Source of the DNA: a virus
Reading direction: 5' to 3' (one strand)
Length of the DNA stretch: 37,735 bases
IMG/VR virus record: IMGVR_UViG_3300020201_000004
Location: 1 to 37,735 of that record
The stretch's first letter is position 1; each line of letters starts with the position of its first letter. Below are positions 13,066 to 21,367 of the stretch, piece after piece. The position numbers and the translations under genes are program-made. The notes below the pieces were generated by a model, which saw only the letters and a program-made list of their open reading frames with translations, did no database searches and was not told the origin of the DNA.

Positions 13066-14455
13066 CATCACCGAGGCAAACATTCTGGCCACGCCGGCCG
13101 GCTTCGCCCAAGGGATCCTCGGGCTGAAGCTGTACCCATGGCAAATCGAGGAGTTAAACGCCCTCGAGACGCAGGGAATCAAGCTCTCGACGGTGTGCTG
13201 CAACGAAGCGGGCAAGACGTCCTACCTCGCGGCCCCCGCGATCCTCTGGGTGATGACGGTCTTCCCCGGGGCGCAAGTCGTCGTGACCTCGGGATCCTGG
13301 CGCCAAGTGAAGGAGCAGCTCTTCCCGAACCTGAAACGGTTCAGTCACATTTTTAAAGGCTGGGTGTTTAACGACACATCGATCACTTCCCCGAACGGTT
13401 CCCGTTGTGTCGGGTTCTCGACCGACGATCCCGGCTTGTTCGAGGGTTTCCACGTCGGCCCGGGCGGCCACGCCGAAACGCCGCTCCTGATCATTTGCGA
13501 CGAGGCGAAATCGATTCCCGAAGTTATTTTTGAAGCGATCGACCGCTGCCGCCCGACGTGGCTTTGGCTGATGAGTTCCCCCGGCAAAGCGCTGGGAACG
13601 TTCTACAAGTCGCAGACCGAGCAGAAGTCACTGTACCGCACCCGCTCGATCACGGTCGACGATTGCCCGCATATCCTAAAAAGCGTCATCGCGGAAATCA
13701 TTGTCCGGTACGGCAACGACCACCCGTTCGTCCGCTCCTCGATCTACGCGGAATTCTCCGGAGAAGACGGCGACGGCACCGTCTGTTCACTCTCGAAAGT
13801 CAACGGATGTCTGCGCAACCCACCCGCGCAGAAGACCGGGGAAAACCACGCGTGGCTCGACTTCGCCGCCGGCGGCGACGAAAACGTGATCGCCCTTCGC
13901 CGCGGAAATAAGATCACCCTCGAAAAGTGCTGGCGCGAGCCAGACACGATGCGCGCTTGCGGCGAGTTCATCATCGAGTTTCGCCGGCTGGGGTTGAAGG
14001 CGCACGAGATCACCGGTGACGAAGGCGGACTTGGCAAAGTGATCCTCGACCGTTTGGCCGAACTCGGCTGGAACGTGAACCGAGCGAACGCGAACGAAAA
14101 GGCGGCCGAGGCCCGCGCGTATTTCAACCGCTCGGCGGAAATCTGGTACGAGGGCGCCCAAAAGATCGAGCGCAAGGACATCATTTTACCCGTGGACTCG
14201 GTCCTCGTCGAGCAGCTCACCGGCCGCCAGTGGGAGAAATACTCCGACGGTCGCCTCAAGCTCGAATCGAAAGCCGATATGAAGAGCCGCGGACTGCGGT
14301 CGCCGGACCGCGCCGACTCGGTCCTCGGCTGCATGTCGTCGCCTGCGTCGTTTATGCCACAGGACTACACAAAACAAAACCCGTTCGCTCTGTTCGAGCA
14401 GCTCGAAGAGATGCGCGAGGAATCAATCCACGCCGGCTTTAATGCCGGTGGCTGA
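13055..14455 (+). CDS. terL: Terminase large subunit
   Basis: DNA-packaging motor ATPase and nuclease, 466 residues. The ATPase domain has Walker A as CNEAGKTS (49-56), a variant without the usual glycine at its start; Walker B LLIICDEAKS (144-153) with catalytic Glu150; and the coupling motif SSPGK (174-178). The nuclease domain starts about residue 262: LDFAAGGDENVIAL (Asp269 first acidic), GDEGG (Asp322) and SPDRADSVL (Asp421) fit the RNase H-like metal site. The upstream start RTDITEANILATPAGF and YPWQIE resemble the adenine-binding Q region. It overlaps terS and is followed within a few bases by the next gene. Confidence 0.92.
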   Translation: MRTDITEANILATPAGFAQGILGLKLYPWQIEELNALETQGIKLSTVCCNEAGKTSYLAAPAILWVMTVFPGAQVVVTSGSWRQVKEQLFPNLKRFSHIFKGWVFNDTSITSPNGSRCVGFSTDDPGLFEGFHVGPGGHAETPLLIICDEAKSIPEVIFEAIDRCRPTWLWLMSSPGKALGTFYKSQTEQKSLYRTRSITVDDCPHILKSVIAEIIVRYGNDHPFVRSSIYAEFSGEDGDGTVCSLSKVNGCLRNPPAQKTGENHAWLDFAAGGDENVIALRRGNKITLEKCWREPDTMRACGEFIIEFRRLGLKAHEITGDEGGLGKVILDRLAELGWNVNRANANEKAAEARAYFNRSAEIWYEGAQKIERKDIILPVDSVLVEQLTGRQWEKYSDGRLKLESKADMKSRGLRSPDRADSVLGCMSSPASFMPQDYTKQNPFALFEQLEEMREESIHAGFNAGG

Positions 14456-14459
14456 ACCT

Positions 14460-14810
14460 ATGAGCGTTACCGAATCAAAGTTTATCGGATTCTCAACCGA
14501 CGACCATGAACCCTTCGGCACCCCGATCGAGGTTACGCTGCCATTCACCCGTGCAAAATTCCACGTGCTCAGGCGTTCGGAAACCAAGCACGAAGGCGGC
14601 CGCTTGATTTACACCCTCGAACTCATTCCCGCCGAAAACAAATATTTCACGGCGTCAACCGGCGAGCGCCGCCGCGAGCGCTGCGAGAATGACGAGGTAT
14701 GGCCCACGACGCCCCTCGGTACGATCAGCCTGAACGACGTTCGCAAAGAGATCTTCGATAAGTACCAAGCCGGCAGCGCCGTCTTCGTCGACCTGATCCC
14801 AACCCGATGA
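14460..14810 (+). CDS. Hypothetical protein between terminase and portal (116 aa)
   Basis: The family is not recognised. Beta-rich sequence (EVTLPFTRAKFHVLRR, GGRLIYTLELIPAENK, SAVFVDLIPTR) suggests a small barrel or sandwich. The start could be ATG 14442, overlapping terL, or ATG 14460 with a GGTGG five to ten bases upstream; the latter is chosen. It overlaps the portal gene by ATGA. The place would suit a head-completion or small virion protein. Confidence 0.6.
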   Translation: MSVTESKFIGFSTDDHEPFGTPIEVTLPFTRAKFHVLRRSETKHEGGRLIYTLELIPAENKYFTASTGERRRERCENDEVWPTTPLGTISLNDVRKEIFDKYQAGSAVFVDLIPTR

Positions 14811-16708
14811 GCCGCGAAATCGCCAAAAAGGTCACAGCAGACCTCGCCGCCCGCAAAGCCGGGTGGGAGGACAAGCAACGCGTCTGGTACGAGATGCGCC
14901 ACGAGGGAATCCGCCGGAAGTCCAAGCCCTTCGCCGGGGCGGCCGATCTGCATTACCCCCTTGGCGACGGCATGATCGACAAACTGAAGCCGTTTTTCTG
15001 GGCGCAGGTGTTCGGCAACGAGACAATCGCGACCTTCATCTCCGAAAGTAAGCAGGACGCCGAACTCACCCGCGGAGCCGCCAACGCGTTCGACTTCCAC
15101 GTCAAAGAAGAGACCAACTTTTTTGAGGAGATCCTCTCCAATATCGACAACATGGGAATGTCGGGCGGAGCGCCGGTGAAAGTCTGGTGGAACGCCGCCA
15201 AGGGTCGCCTCGAATTCGACGCGATTGACCCAATCTTTTTCGTCGTCCCGAAAGGCACGAAGGATCTGGAGAACGCGACACGCGCGACCCACGTCATGCA
15301 GATGTCCGTCGAGGAGTACAAACTCGATGACCGCTACGACCAGGAGGAGGAGACGATCCGCCGGATCAAAGGCAAGGGCGTCGCGGAGAACGACAGCGCC
15401 GGCAAAACGGACGAAAAGTACAACCGCGAGGGCATGACGTTCGGAGACAGCGACGATCAAATCGTCCTTTGGGAAGTGTTCGAACGGTCGAAGACGGGGA
15501 TCAGGGTATACACGTTCGCCCCGTGCAATCCCGAGGTGCCGGTGCGCAAGCCCTTCGACCTGGCTCTGCCTTACGACCGCCTGCCGTTTTTCCATTTCAA
15601 GATGGAAATCAAAGACAAGGGCTACCATGCGCCGCGGGGAATTATGGAGCGGATCGCCGCGCACGAGTCCTACCTGAACCGACTCTGGAACGAGAAGGCG
15701 GACTCGATGACGTTTCTCAATAAGCCGATCTTCACCCACGACGGGACCGCGCTTAACCTGCAAAATATCCGGCTCACGCCCGGGCAGGTGGTCCCGAACA
15801 ACCTGCGCAAAGTCGACATGGGGAAAACCCCGTTCGACATCGATCAGGAAATGACGCAAACGCGGATGACCGCGGAATATCAGATCGGCATGCCCGATTT
15901 CGGCATAGGGCAGAACATCAATACGAAAGAGCGCAAGACTGCGACCGAGGTTTCCGCCATGGGAAACTTGATGAGCCAGAGTACCGATCTACGAGCGTGG
16001 ATCTTCCGCCGCGACTTGGCCAAGCTGTACCGCTTCGCGTGGCAACTCCTCCAGCACTTCGGCAGGGAGAAATTGGAAAGCTACTACGCCGACAACGAAC
16101 TGGTGGCCGTGCCCGAGGAAGCGCTCGCCGCCTCTTACCGGATCCAACCGAGCGGCACCGCCGACGGATGGAACCGCGCCGCGCGGGCCGCCCGCGCCCT
16201 CCAAAGGCTGCAAGCGTACCGAGGCGACCCAAGTGTCAACCAGGCCGCACTCACGCGCCACGCGCTGGACGAGGACGATCCCCGGCTGGTTAAAACGCTT
16301 TGGCAGGATCCCGGCATGGCGAAAGAAGGCCAGGTCGAAGATCAGGCCGGCGAAATTGCGATCCTGCAGATCGGCTTTTCCGCTCGCGTCACCGCGGCCG
16401 ACGACGACCAGGTGCACCTCGAGACCGTCTTTGGTTTCGTCCAGGCGCAAATGACGATGGGCAGACCCATCGAGCCCTTGTTTGCGAAAAAACTCATGGA
16501 GCACGTGCAAAAGCACCTCCAGCAGCTGCACCCCAAAAACGCCTCGCTCGCGAATCAGATCGGCAAGGCCGCCGAGCAGCTTTTCGCCCCGCTCATGCAG
16601 CAGGTCCAAGAGCTGGAGCAGACCATGCAGCAAGCCGGGCAACAGCCACAACTTCCGCCGCCGCCGCAAGGGCAGCCCGAGCTCATGCCCCAACAGGCTG
16701 CCGCATGA
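14807..16708 (+). CDS. Portal protein
   Basis: The 633-residue protein would form the dodecameric ring at the packaging vertex, contacting terminase, scaffold and neck. Size, position after terL, and sequence features fit podovirus portals: the wing region (AADLHYPLGDGMIDKLKPFF, VFGNETIATFISE), VKVWWNAAKGRLEFDAIDP, then LPFFHFKMEIKDKGYHAPRG, MERIAAHESYLNRLWNEKAD and the long helix region around TEVSAMGNLMSQSTDLRAW. The C-terminal 70 residues are a glutamine-rich coiled coil with a proline-rich end (the barrel-like segment). The start ATGA overlaps the preceding gene. Confidence 0.85.
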   Translation: MSREIAKKVTADLAARKAGWEDKQRVWYEMRHEGIRRKSKPFAGAADLHYPLGDGMIDKLKPFFWAQVFGNETIATFISESKQDAELTRGAANAFDFHVKEETNFFEEILSNIDNMGMSGGAPVKVWWNAAKGRLEFDAIDPIFFVVPKGTKDLENATRATHVMQMSVEEYKLDDRYDQEEETIRRIKGKGVAENDSAGKTDEKYNREGMTFGDSDDQIVLWEVFERSKTGIRVYTFAPCNPEVPVRKPFDLALPYDRLPFFHFKMEIKDKGYHAPRGIMERIAAHESYLNRLWNEKADSMTFLNKPIFTHDGTALNLQNIRLTPGQVVPNNLRKVDMGKTPFDIDQEMTQTRMTAEYQIGMPDFGIGQNINTKERKTATEVSAMGNLMSQSTDLRAWIFRRDLAKLYRFAWQLLQHFGREKLESYYADNELVAVPEEALAASYRIQPSGTADGWNRAARAARALQRLQAYRGDPSVNQAALTRHALDEDDPRLVKTLWQDPGMAKEGQVEDQAGEIAILQIGFSARVTAADDDQVHLETVFGFVQAQMTMGRPIEPLFAKKLMEHVQKHLQQLHPKNASLANQIGKAAEQLFAPLMQQVQELEQTMQQAGQQPQLPPPPQGQPELMPQQAAA

Positions 16709-17112
16709 AACGCCCCGTGAAAACCCTCTTTGCCGAGCTCCGTGCGTGGTTTTTCCTTTTGCGCTTCCGCCGGGAGTGGGCGCGTCAGGTGCGCATGCCG
16801 TGGCCAGTGCCACCCATCGAGCAGGGCCATACGTGGGGACCGGAGGACGCCGACACGCTGAACCTGTTCCTGCGCGGGCCCAACGGCTCCCGGGTCATGG
16901 CGATGCTCCGAAGGCACGAATACGACACCGCGGTCATGGCCGTAAACAACGCGCACCCGCAGGGCCGCGACTACGCATGCGGGTATGCCTCGGGCTTCCG
17001 CAGCTGCGCCGCCGCCATCATCACACTTTCGGCCGCTCAGACCGTATCTGAGCAAATCGCAGACGAAGATCGGCAGGGCGAGGACTCCGTCGGCGCACGT
17101 TACGCGCCCTAA
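16705..17112 (+). CDS. Hypothetical head-region protein (135 aa)
   Basis: Starts at ATG 16705, overlapping the portal stop. The first 30 residues are basic and aromatic (MKRPVKTLFAELRAWFFLLR, FRREW), which might lie along a membrane or bind nucleic acid. Residues 50-110 (DTLNLFLRGPNGSRVMAMLR, AVNNAHPQGRDYACGYASGF) look like a small helical domain found next to portal genes in other short-tailed phages (from memory). Function is unknown. Confidence 0.6.
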   Translation: MKRPVKTLFAELRAWFFLLRFRREWARQVRMPWPVPPIEQGHTWGPEDADTLNLFLRGPNGSRVMAMLRRHEYDTAVMAVNNAHPQGRDYACGYASGFRSCAAAIITLSAAQTVSEQIADEDRQGEDSVGARYAP

Positions 17113-17124
17113 CCCTGACAGATC

Positions 17125-18126
17125 ATGAGCAACGACCAGACAGCCACACACACCGACAGCCAGATCGAGGCCGATCTCCGAGCCCTTGGAGAAGCGTCCG
17201 ATCGCGGCGAAGTCCTGAACATTCAAGAGCCCGCCGGTAACCAGGACACCGAAGCGGCAGCGGAAACCTCAACGACCGAGGGCAAAACAGATACGCAACA
17301 GCAAACGGGCGCCGCCCCGGCCTCGACCGAAAAGAAGCCAGCGGACGCAACGACAGCCACGGACCCAGCGAAGCCCAAGCAGGAAAGCGAGTACTCTCGG
17401 TTTCAGAAGGACAAGGAACGCCTCGGGAAAAATTGGCAGGTGCTCCAGCAGGAAAGGCTGGAGATCAACCGCGCGCGTGAAGAGCTCCAGCGCCTGAGAA
17501 ATCACGAACCGGTGCGCCTCAAGCACGAGCAGACCGCTGCAGCCATCGAGCAGAAATCTCCACTCGCCAAGTACTCCGACGATCAGCTGCACGAAGCGGC
17601 CGAAGTCTACGAGACGAGCGGGGACGAGAAACACGCGCGCATTGTGCGCGACGAACTCGCGCACCGTCGCGAGAACGCCGCCCAGTCTCAACGCGGAGAA
17701 CAAATCACGGACCAACGGCAGCACCAGGACGCGCAACAGCAGGCGCAGGAGCAGTTCGTGGGGACGTGGAAAACGCACCTGACAAACGTCACGACCGAGA
17801 ACCCGGATTTGTCCAAGCCCGACTCCGATCTCTACAAAGAGACGGCCGCGGTTTTGAAGGAGTTCCCGTACTTCTCGACCGTGAACAACGGAATCGTGGG
17901 GGCTGTCCAGGCTGCAAAATTAAGACTCGAGGCCAGAGCCGCGCCCGAATTGCGGAAGCGTATCGCCGAACACGAAAAAGAATTGACGCAGCTGCGCAAA
18001 GCTACGTCGCCCGGAGGAGGAACCACGGAAACCCGTGGCAGCTCGCAGAAACCGTTCGAACAAATGACGGAGAACGAGCAACTCGCATACATGACCTCCC
18101 AGGCGGCCGAAGTGGACGCAGCCTAG
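17125..18126 (+). CDS. Probable scaffolding protein
   Basis: This 333-residue protein lies between portal and capsid genes, the standard place for the scaffold that directs procapsid assembly. The composition also fits: acidic, rich in Q, E, K, A and T, low complexity in the first 90 residues, and a coiled coil from about 90 to 220 (KERLGKNWQVLQQERLEINR, AREELQRLR, and a Q-rich run). The last third carries NPDLSKPDSDLYKETAAVLK and APELRKRIAEHEKELTQL, then a disordered end that could bind the capsid protein. No protease motif is visible, so scaffold release without cleavage is likely. The call rests on position and composition. Confidence 0.75.
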   Translation: MSNDQTATHTDSQIEADLRALGEASDRGEVLNIQEPAGNQDTEAAAETSTTEGKTDTQQQTGAAPASTEKKPADATTATDPAKPKQESEYSRFQKDKERLGKNWQVLQQERLEINRAREELQRLRNHEPVRLKHEQTAAAIEQKSPLAKYSDDQLHEAAEVYETSGDEKHARIVRDELAHRRENAAQSQRGEQITDQRQHQDAQQQAQEQFVGTWKTHLTNVTTENPDLSKPDSDLYKETAAVLKEFPYFSTVNNGIVGAVQAAKLRLEARAAPELRKRIAEHEKELTQLRKATSPGGGTTETRGSSQKPFEQMTENEQLAYMTSQAAEVDAA

Positions 18127-18149
18127 TCGCAACTAGGATTTAGAACATC

Positions 18150-19148
18150 ATGGCAGTTACAACTTCAACGACCCTCTCAAATACTTACCGGGCTTACTTT
18201 TCGAAGAAGCTCCTCGAACGCGCGGTTCAAGAATTGCGCCTCAACGAATTCGCCTCGGAAGCGGAACTCCCCAAGAACTTGGGGAGTAAAGTCATCACCT
18301 TTTTCCGGCCCGCAGTCGCGGCGGCCTCGAATGTGGTTGCCCTGACCGAAGGTGTCGCGATCTCGACCTTTCGCGATGTGACCTACACGCCCGTTGAAGC
18401 GACCCTTGCCCAATACGGCGAAGCCTCGAAGGTGACCGACGTCGTTACCATGACGGGGCTTTTCGATGCGCTCAAGCAGAACATCGAGACGATGGGCGAC
18501 GATTGCGCCTTGCACGCGGACGAACTCACCCGCGCGGCCTGCATCCACCCAACGACCGGACTAACCAAGATGTACGCGCAAGGCCAAGCGTCGTTCGCGT
18601 CCACGATCGCCGCATCGGTGACCCTGACCAAGCTGCTCGGCTCCGACCTGCTGCGTGCGGCAACCGCCCTAAAGATTGCCCGGGCACCCAAGATCGACGG
18701 CAACTACGTGGCAATCATTCCCCCGCAATGCTCGTTCGATATCATGCGCGATGGAGATTTCCTCGACACCGCAAAATACTCGAACTCGAAAGCGCTCTAC
18801 AAGGGCGAGATCGGCACCCTCTGGGGAGTTCGTTGTGTCGAAGCAACGAACCCGCACCAAGAGGATGAGACCGAGGGGACCTATGCCGCCGCGTTCGACG
18901 CAGGTGGCACCAACACGCTGGGGCTCGTGTATTCGACGATTGTCACGGGCAAGGGATCGTACGGCGTCCCAAAACTCGCGGGCACGGCCTCGCCGTGGAA
19001 ACCCTCGGTCGTTATCAACGACAAAGCGGACAAGTCCGATCCGCTGAATCAGTACATCATCGCAGCCTGGAAAAGTTACTGGACCTCCTTGGTGCTGAAC
19101 CGGACGTTCGGCATCACGCTGCGCTCACGCTCTGCCTTTGTCGGTTAA
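18150..19148 (+). CDS. Major capsid protein, N4-gp56 type
   Basis: The 332-residue protein has features of the N4-gp56 capsid family: TTLSNTYRAYFSKKLLERAV near the N-terminus, ELPKNLGSKVITFFRP, then NVVALTEGVAISTFRDVTYT and PVEATLAQYGEASKVTDVV. The HK97-type spine segment follows as GDDCALHADELTRAACIHPT. A late core strand set (YVAIIPPQCSFDIMRDGDFL and GEIGTLWGVRCVEATNPH) ends in a beta-rich tail. No N-terminal cleaved delta region is seen, consistent with a separate scaffold. An AGGA 12 bases before the ATG is a weak Shine-Dalgarno. A strong terminator directly after the gene would set high capsid production apart from downstream genes. Confidence 0.88.
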   Translation: MAVTTSTTLSNTYRAYFSKKLLERAVQELRLNEFASEAELPKNLGSKVITFFRPAVAAASNVVALTEGVAISTFRDVTYTPVEATLAQYGEASKVTDVVTMTGLFDALKQNIETMGDDCALHADELTRAACIHPTTGLTKMYAQGQASFASTIAASVTLTKLLGSDLLRAATALKIARAPKIDGNYVAIIPPQCSFDIMRDGDFLDTAKYSNSKALYKGEIGTLWGVRCVEATNPHQEDETEGTYAAAFDAGGTNTLGLVYSTIVTGKGSYGVPKLAGTASPWKPSVVINDKADKSDPLNQYIIAAWKSYWTSLVLNRTFGITLRSRSAFVG

Positions 19149-19180
19149 TTAGGCATTACCGACAGTTTATGGGGATAAGG

Positions 19181-19220
19181 TGCGGCCGGGGGTTATTTGG
19201 TTTTCCTCCGGCCGCATTTT
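19181..19220 (+). terminator. Strong intrinsic terminator after the capsid gene
   Basis: A hairpin with nine perfect pairs (TGCGGCCGG, 19181-19189, with CCGGCCGCA, 19208-19216) extends by about three more pairs across a T-rich loop and is followed by TTTT and a pyrimidine-rich tract. It is the clearest rho-independent terminator in the window and separates the capsid gene from the tail genes. Confidence 0.8.
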
Positions 19221-19241
19221 CCCAACTTTACTTTTACTTTT

Positions 19242-19484
19242 ATGAAAGAACTCTGCGTATCCAAAGAATCGCTCGCCGCCGAGGGCCCCGTGCCTGAGAT
19301 GGGCGACAAGGTCAGCTTCGAAACCGCCGGCACCGTGACCCGGGTCGTGGGCGACAAGATCTATTTGCACGCGGACACCGCCAACGGCGTCCCGCTGCCC
19401 GAGGAGGCCGCCGAGAAAGAGCCCGACGACGACGACATGCGCGAACTCGGTGCGGACGCAGACAGAAAGGAGGGCTATCTATAA
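19242..19484 (+). CDS. Small acidic head-associated protein (80 aa)
   Basis: From ATG 19242, the product has a short beta core (GDKVSFETAGTVTRVVGDKI, YLHADTANGVPL) and an acidic tail (EEAAEKEPDDDDMRELG). Position after the capsid gene suggests a minor capsid or completion protein; no family is recognised. The leader is CT-rich (ACTTTACTTTTACTTTT) rather than Shine-Dalgarno. Stop and next start overlap as TAATG. Confidence 0.62.
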   Translation: MKELCVSKESLAAEGPVPEMGDKVSFETAGTVTRVVGDKIYLHADTANGVPLPEEAAEKEPDDDDMRELGADADRKEGYL

Positions 19485-19744
19485 TGAGCGCCCAAGACGA
19501 TAAGCTCGAGGCGATGATGACGGGCAGCGGTGGCGGGCTCTACATCACGGGGACCGCGGCAAACGACGGTGACTGGAACTGTATCCAAGCGATCACCGCT
19601 TGCACCTTCACCGTGCTCGTGAGTCCGAATATTGCAGGGCCAAGCCTCAACACGATCACCCTAGCCGCCGGCACCACGCTGCACGGGCGCTTCTCTGCGA
19701 TCACGTTAGCGACGGGCTCGGTCTTGGCCTACAACCGGACGTAA
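19484..19744 (+). CDS. Small beta-rich virion protein (86 aa)
   Basis: The chain is threonine- and glycine-rich with alternating strands: LYITGTAANDGDWNCIQAIT, TFTVLVSPNIAGPSLNTITL and TTLHGRFSAITLATGSVLAY. Similar small proteins with the ending G.F..I.L.SG.V.AY occur after capsid genes in many phages (from memory), perhaps as head decoration or head-tail proteins. No enzymatic residue is apparent. Confidence 0.65.
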   Translation: MSAQDDKLEAMMTGSGGGLYITGTAANDGDWNCIQAITACTFTVLVSPNIAGPSLNTITLAAGTTLHGRFSAITLATGSVLAYNRT

Positions 19745-19749
19745 TCAAA

Positions 19750-19869
19750 ATGCCGATCCTCGGGCTCCATCTCTGTCTGTGCGTAAGGACGCGCAAGGCG
19801 GGCCCACACCTGTGGGACAGTATCCCGGAGCTCTTCGACGAAATTCCGCGGACCTTCGATAACTTCTAG
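19750..19869 (+). CDS. Very small hypothetical protein (39 aa)
   Basis: An ATG at 19750, six bases after the previous stop, opens a 39-residue frame (LGLHLCLCVRTRKAGPHLWD, SIPELFDEIPRTFDNF) that ends two bases before the next gene. It fills the gap exactly and the spacing fits an operon, which is the main support. The start sequence ILGL.L.L.VR is close to the start of the 20198 protein (ILGLQLSIRVREF), so the two may be related or share a leader. Confidence 0.42.
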   Translation: MPILGLHLCLCVRTRKAGPHLWDSIPELFDEIPRTFDNF

Positions 19870-19871
19870 AA

Positions 19872-20189
19872 ATGGCCACCCTAGCGACAATTGACAACGA
19901 GTACGCGGTGACGGCGCGCACGAAGCTCAACGACAACTTCGCGGCGCTAAATGCGGAGCTGGCGACGAAGGTCACGACCGACGCGGCCCTCACTGCTCTG
20001 GCGGCCGGCTCTGACTTCGTGCAGTTCGCGGGGCCCGCGGTCCTGCCGGCGGGCGTCGACCCCTCCCGCGTGTGGCCGGTCGACGAAACGATTCCACCCG
20101 GGACGGAGCGGGTCGGGTGGTATTTAGAAAACGGAACAGTGAAACCAAAACTGCAAAAGAAAAGCCTCTGGCGTCGTTTGCTGTCCTGA
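19872..20189 (+). CDS. Hypothetical virion protein (105 aa)
   Basis: The first 45 residues (LATIDNEYAVTARTKLNDNF and AALNAELATKVTTDAAL) form an amphipathic helix pattern as in short fibre-attachment segments; the rest is beta-rich with a basic end KKSLWRRLLS. The opening T...Y.....TKLNDNFA.LN is common near the N-terminus of phage fibre proteins. It may help attach the adhesins coded downstream. Confidence 0.55.
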   Translation: MATLATIDNEYAVTARTKLNDNFAALNAELATKVTTDAALTALAAGSDFVQFAGPAVLPAGVDPSRVWPVDETIPPGTERVGWYLENGTVKPKLQKKSLWRRLLS

Positions 20190-20197
20190 CCAATCCT

Positions 20198-21367
20198 ATG
20201 ATCCTCGGCCTTCAGTTATCGATCCGAGTGCGTGAGTTTGCTGGCGGTATTCCGCCGGCTACGCCGATTCGCACATCGCTGCCCATCACCTGGACGGATA
20301 ACTCCGCGATCGAGGACGGATACCGCATACGATGGGATCCGACCGCGGGCGGAACCATCATTGCCGTGGACATCGGGAAAAATCTGCAAAATTATACGAT
20401 AGGTGGGCTCTTGTTTAACACGCAGTACGACGTGGAGGTCGCCGCATTCAATGGGCTTGGGGAGTCCTTGGCGCTGGGCCCGATCATCCTTTACACCGCC
20501 CCGCCGGCCGCGCCGACCCTGTGCACGGCGACAGCGACCGGGGCGACGACGGCAAACGTCGGCTGGACTCTGCCAGGGGTCGAGCCGATCACCGGCTACC
20601 GCGTCTACCGCTCGCCGGCCGCGGCGGGCACGTGGACAGCTGCGGGGACGGTGGCGGCCGGGGTGGCAACCTTGGGCGTGACGGGGCTCATCGCGGCGAC
20701 CGCCTACGATTTCCGGGTGGTTGCGTACAATAGCAACGCGGCGGTGTCGCAACCGGATTCGGAGACGGCTCCGAGTAATACGGCGACGACGACGACGTCC
20801 GGCGGCCTCGCAGCCTTCAGCGATGACTTTTCGGGCACGCTTAGCAACTGGACGACGGATGCCGGGAGCTGGTCAATTGCCGCCGCAAAACTTAAGCAAG
20901 ACACCACCGGTTGGGCGACGGATTTTATTCACCATAATACACCTTGCACGTCGATCAACCAGTACGCCAAATTTCAAACAATCGACGCCAATGGCGGAAA
21001 TATGGGGGTGAGGTTTCGAGCAGGCTCGTCGGGGACGGGAGGGTACCAAGTAATAATTCCAGGCTCGTCGGGGAATTTTAGTTGGGAAGGGACTGATACA
21101 GCTATGCCGGGTGGGATTGCGAACAATGACACTTTCGGAGTCACGATCACCGGGACCGGAAACGGCACCATCGTGCGCGTTTGGAAGAATCCCACGGGTC
21201 TGCCCGTCTCGCCGTCGAATTGGGATGGCGACGTGACACCGGATATTACCTTCACCAACGATCCGGCTTCTCCAATTGACACCGGGCTTTACATCGGATT
21301 TGCGGGCGCTAGCGGTGGAGGTAATGGAAGAGAAGTATACGGCTTTTTCGGCGGAGACTGCCCATAA
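20198..21367 (+). CDS. FN3-repeat adhesin with lectin-like C-terminal domain
   Basis: The 389-residue protein has two fibronectin type III modules: about 22-102 (LPITWTDNSAIEDGYRIRWD, TQYDVEVAAFNGLGESLAL) and 103-200 (PTLCTATATGATTANVGWTL, ITGYRVYRSP, AYDFRVVAYNSN). A threonine linker follows, then a beta-sandwich of LamG/concanavalin type (about 206-389: AFSDDFSGTLSNWTTDAGSW, FQTIDANGGNMGVRFR, DTGLYIGFAGASGGGNG). Such a build suits binding to cell-surface glycans, so it is probably a receptor-binding or decoration protein. No signal peptide is present. Its stop overlaps the tailspike gene as TAATG. Confidence 0.68.
   Translation: MILGLQLSIRVREFAGGIPPATPIRTSLPITWTDNSAIEDGYRIRWDPTAGGTIIAVDIGKNLQNYTIGGLLFNTQYDVEVAAFNGLGESLALGPIILYTAPPAAPTLCTATATGATTANVGWTLPGVEPITGYRVYRSPAAAGTWTAAGTVAAGVATLGVTGLIAATAYDFRVVAYNSNAAVSQPDSETAPSNTATTTTSGGLAAFSDDFSGTLSNWTTDAGSWSIAAAKLKQDTTGWATDFIHHNTPCTSINQYAKFQTIDANGGNMGVRFRAGSSGTGGYQVIIPGSSGNFSWEGTDTAMPGGIANNDTFGVTITGTGNGTIVRVWKNPTGLPVSPSNWDGDVTPDITFTNDPASPIDTGLYIGFAGASGGGNGREVYGFFGGDCP

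Noticed and set aside
14609-15859. 416-codon open frame on the - strand
   Set aside because: Shadow of the portal gene on the opposite strand; composition is that of a reverse complement of GC-rich codons.
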